A stretch of 42,841 nucleotides of DNA from Candidatus Eiseniibacteriota bacterium. Lineage in GTDB: Bacteria > Eisenbacteria > RBG-16-71-46. The stretch is from NCBI GenBank assembly GCA_016223045.1, contig JACRPT010000104.1, positions 1-42,841 on the forward strand, in the 5' to 3' direction. The translations under genes were made by a program, and so were the position numbers. The notes beneath the pieces were generated by a model. That model saw only the letters and a list, made by a program, of their open reading frames with translations, had not been told where the DNA came from and did no database searches. This document shows positions 41,069 through 42,841 of this stretch, in pieces (positions within the stretch are counted from its first letter, which is position 1; every line of letters starts with the position of its first letter).

Positions 41069-41505
41069 CAGCGGGCCCTCGCCCGCGAGCGCGCCCGCGG
41101 CGGCGCCACGGCCTCGCGCCCCAGCGTCGCCCGCCACGCCTGGCACACGCGCGGCGCGCAGAAGCCGAAAGCCTCCTCGTTGAGCGTGTAGAGCTGGCTC
41201 TTGCCCGCGCGCCGCACCCGGACCATGCCTAGGTCGCGCAGGATGCGCAACTGGTGCGAGGTGGCGGAGAGCGAGGCGCCCAGCGCGTGCGCGAGGTCGC
41301 TCACGCAGATCTCGGCGAGCGAGAGCGCCAGCACCATCTTGCTGCGGGTCGGATCACCGAGCGCGCGGAAGGTGCGTGACAGGCGCTCGACCGCCGCGCC
41401 GTCCTGGAGCGCCAGGCGCACGCGCTCGGCGGCGCGGCCCGGAGCGCGGGCGGCGCGGTTCACGCGGCGGCGCGCGCGGGTGGTGCGGGTGCGGGTCACG
41501 GGCAT
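41068..41505 (-). CDS. ArsR/SmtB-family metal-responsive regulator
   Basis: A 145-residue DNA-binding protein has a basic N-terminus (~1-30) and a winged helix at ~38-110. The recognition region is EICVSDLAHALGASLSATSHQLRILRDLGMVRVRRAGKSQLYTLNEEA. C67 and D70 occupy the alpha-3 metal positions used in SmtB (CVGD). C116 and C121 near the end could form another site. I prefer ATG 41505, which has GGAG 5 bases upstream, over the ATG at 41553. It is the first gene of the iron operon and overlaps the Ftr1 gene. Autoregulation is likely. An ArsR-type regulator, instead of Fur, heading an iron operon is uncommon. Confidence 0.9.
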   Translation of the reverse strand: MPVTRTRTTRARRRVNRAARAPGRAAERVRLALQDGAAVERLSRTFRALGDPTRSKMVLALSLAEICVSDLAHALGASLSATSHQLRILRDLGMVRVRRAGKSQLYTLNEEAFGFCAPRVCQAWRATLGREAVAPPRARSRARAR

Positions 41506-41518
41506 CGGGTCTCCGGGT

Positions 41519-41540
41519 TGAACACTTGAGGAAACGTTCA
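41519..41540. promoter_or_regulatory. Candidate operator for the ArsR-type regulator
   Basis: An inverted repeat TGAAC-12-GTTCA (22 bases) lies 14 bases upstream of ATG 41505. ArsR/SmtB proteins usually bind imperfect TGAA...TTCA repeats near their own start. The arms are short, so this is tentative. Confidence 0.35.
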
Positions 41541-42246
41541 CGCGTCCGCGCATGGTGTCCGAAAGCGCGCCCGGCCGTCAAGCGGCGCCGGACCGGCGCG
41601 GGCGCGACCGTTTCATTGCCGGGCAGGCCGAGGGTCGGTGGAGCCTGTCGTCGAGGCAGCGTCACCGCAGGCCGCGGGAATCGGAAGAGTGGCTCTGCGG
41701 GGAATCGTGTCGGTGCGCTCGGCGCATCACCGGTGTCCCGGCCGCCGTGCACGAGTCGCCGCCTCGCGCGGGCGCCACGCATCCCGGGCCGGGTGGCGCG
41801 CGGAGCGCCGGCACGGATCGCCGATGATGGCCGGAGATGTCACCCATCTCTCCGGTCTGAACTGTCACCAGTGTGTCCGGTCCGGACCCTCGCTCGGGCA
41901 TCCAGTCGATCCTGGTCCAGGGCATCGGGCGACCCTCCGTCGAGCGCAGAGGATGCCCAGTAACTGTCACCCATGTCCCCGGTCTGATCTGTTACCAGTG
42001 TGCCCGGTCTGGACCGAATTCTCTTGACAAGCTCGCGAGCGTGCTCGTCGAGATCTCGCCACTGCTCAGTGCAACCCTTCGCCAGCGTGCGTCGGCTGCG
42101 CGCTGCCCGCCTCGAATCGTCCGCGACGAGACAGATCTCGCGGCGCTCTCTTCCCGCCCGCCTGCGGGGCTGCCAGAGCGCCGGAAACGAGCGTGGTATG
42201 AACGAGAGCGTCGCCCCCGGCGTCCCGCCCCCGCGGAGTCACGTCC
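41541..42246. other. Non-coding, scar-like intergenic region
   Basis: About 700 bases show no credible gene. The region holds TTGACG (minus, 41581-41576) as a possible -35 for the regulator, but no good -10. It also holds the four 25-bp repeats at 41838-42014 and a TTGACA at 42024-42029 without a matching -10. Base composition is slightly lower in GC than the flanking operon, which is consistent with mobile-element remains. Confidence 0.5.
41838..42014 (+). repeat. Two pairs of 25-bp tandem repeats, possible insertion-sequence ends
   Basis: There are four units of 25 bases, at 41838-41862, 41863-41887, 41965-41989 and 41990-42014. They share the consensus TGTCACCmrTsTsyCCGGTC plus YGRWC. Each pair is tandem, and the two pairs are in direct orientation 127 bases apart. 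Between them an 8-base inverted repeat (GGGCATCC / GGATGCCC) is seen. Closely spaced units like these resemble transposase-binding subterminal repeats. No transposase gene is present. Confidence 0.65.
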
Positions 42247-42766
42247 GTGAACCGCTACTCCCTGTCTCATCTCCTACTCCCTGTCTCATCTCCCCGATCC
42301 GGTCCTGCTGCGCGATCTGGCCACCCTGGTCGCCCGGGACCGCGTCACCACCGCCGCGCTGCTCGCCCACCTGGCTGAAGTGGACGTCCGGCGGCTCTAC
42401 GCCCCGGCCGGCCACCCTTCCATGTTCTCCTACTGCGTCCACGAGCTGCACTTCTCCGAAGACGCGGCCTGCAAGCGCATCCGCGCCGCCCGGACGGCCC
42501 GGCAGTTCCCCGCCCTCTTCGCCATGCTGGCGGAGGGCCGGCTGCATGTGAGTGCGGTCGTCCTGCTGGCGCCCCACCTGACCCCGGAGAACGCGGACGA
42601 ACTGCTGGCGGCCGCCACGCACCGGAGCAGTTCCGAGATCGAGCGGCTGCTGGCGCAGCGCTTCCCCCGGCCCGACCTGCCCGCCCGGCTCGAGGCCATC
42701 TCCCCGCCGCTGCCGCTCGCTCAACCGTCCCCGTCTATGAAGACGGGTTGTCAACGTTGGACTTGA
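42247..42766 (+). pseudogene. Broken HNH-endonuclease-family gene (N-terminal part)
   Basis: The frame from 42281 to 42766 encodes LSHLPDPVLLRDLATLVARDRVTTAALLAHLAEVDVRRLY..., including FSYCVHELHFSEDAACKRIRAARTARQFP and LAPHLTPENADELLAAATHRSSSEIERLLAQRFP. This is the helical N-terminal domain common to a large family of HNH nucleases. The natural start is GTG 42247, with GGAG 8 bases upstream (MNRYSLSHL...). A 19-bp tandem duplication (42256-42274 and 42275-42293) shifts it out of frame. The C-terminus ends early (PLAQPSPSMKTGCQRWT), and no HNH motif is reached. The rest may be lost or lie past the window edge. Confidence 0.7.
42256..42293 (+). repeat. 19-bp tandem duplication
   Basis: TACTCCCTGTCTCATCTCC occurs twice in direct succession. 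Because 19 is not a multiple of three, it separates the GTG start from the rest of the HNH-family reading frame. Confidence 0.9.
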
Positions 42767-42805
42767 GTCCGTCCGCACCGGCCGTCGCCCACCAGCCGTC
42801 TATTC

Positions 42806-42824
42806 GGGGTCAGGCTTCTGCCCC
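42806..42824. repeat. Possible REP-like hairpin
   Basis: GGGGTCAGGCTTCTGCCCC folds into a short imperfect stem (GGGGtCAG / CTGCCCC). Similar short hairpins flank REP-associated transposases in other bacteria. It is single here and close to the window edge. Confidence 0.3.
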
Positions 42825-42841
42825 AGGTTGCGCTGCGGAGA

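Noticed and set aside
41838-42014. CRISPR array
   Set aside because: Units within each pair have no spacer between them, there are only four, and no cas genes are present.
42024-42029. Perfect TTGACA as a -35 element upstream of the HNH fragment
   Set aside because: No -10-like hexamer is found at 16-19 bases downstream, and the gene start is 220 bases away.

Overview
This window is about 70% GC and comes from a diderm bacterium. Many of its predicted exported proteins end in an Ig-like FlgD-type tail of the form xPNPxxxxxxxRfxLxxaGxvxLxlYDlxGRrV...WdGrDxxGrxxxxGvYf. Its outer-membrane beta-barrels end in Phe, and a PorV/UPF0164-like barrel is encoded in an operon. Together with the high GC, this fits an FCB-group organism such as Candidatus Eisenbacteria. 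That placement is inference; the sequence alone cannot fix it.

Layout. (1) 1-1424: the tail of an upstream gene, then a MalK/UgpC-type ABC ATPase. (2) 1575-14745, all minus strand: a long run of tightly packed genes read from 14745 down to 1575. It starts with three genes coupled by ATGA overlaps (FlgD-tailed exported protein, PorV-like barrel, beta-barrel). Next come a second barrel with an N-terminal AMPK-type glycogen-binding domain (GBD), three lipoproteins (two with clear GBDs, one of them with three), a neopullulanase-like GH13 enzyme with two more GBDs, and a DUF4070-type radical SAM protein. (3) 15009-18577, plus strand: two exported proteins with starch-binding-like modules. (4) 18662-21721, minus: a sugar ABC importer (two permeases and a lipoprotein binding protein). 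(5) 21870-29331: a divergent pair of large FlgD-tailed amylases, one GH57-type and one GH13-type with a beta-propeller. (6) 29568-30713: a seven-CXXCH cytochrome c. (7) 30775-35265, minus: a two-receiver PEP/pyruvate-binding-domain protein and glutamate dehydrogenase. (8) 35472-41505, minus: an iron-uptake operon. It encodes an ArsR/SmtB regulator, an Ftr1 permease fused to a DUF2318-like cysteine domain, two FtsX-type ABC permeases, an ABC ATPase fused to a DtxR-type metal-sensing domain, and a rhodanese-like/methyltransferase fusion. (9) 41506-42841: a scar-like region with four 25-bp repeats and a frameshifted HNH-family gene fragment.

How it works together (inference). Regions 1-5 look like a complete alpha-glucan (starch/glycogen) utilisation locus that contains no SusC/SusD pair. 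FlgD-tailed amylases would be exported or surface-anchored. GBD lipoproteins and GBD-barrel proteins would hold glucans at the envelope and pass oligosaccharides across the outer membrane. The GH13 neopullulanase would trim them, and the MalEFGK-type importer would take them into the cytoplasm. This GBD-decorated outer-membrane apparatus and the ABC-ATPase/DtxR fusion are the two most unusual things in the window.
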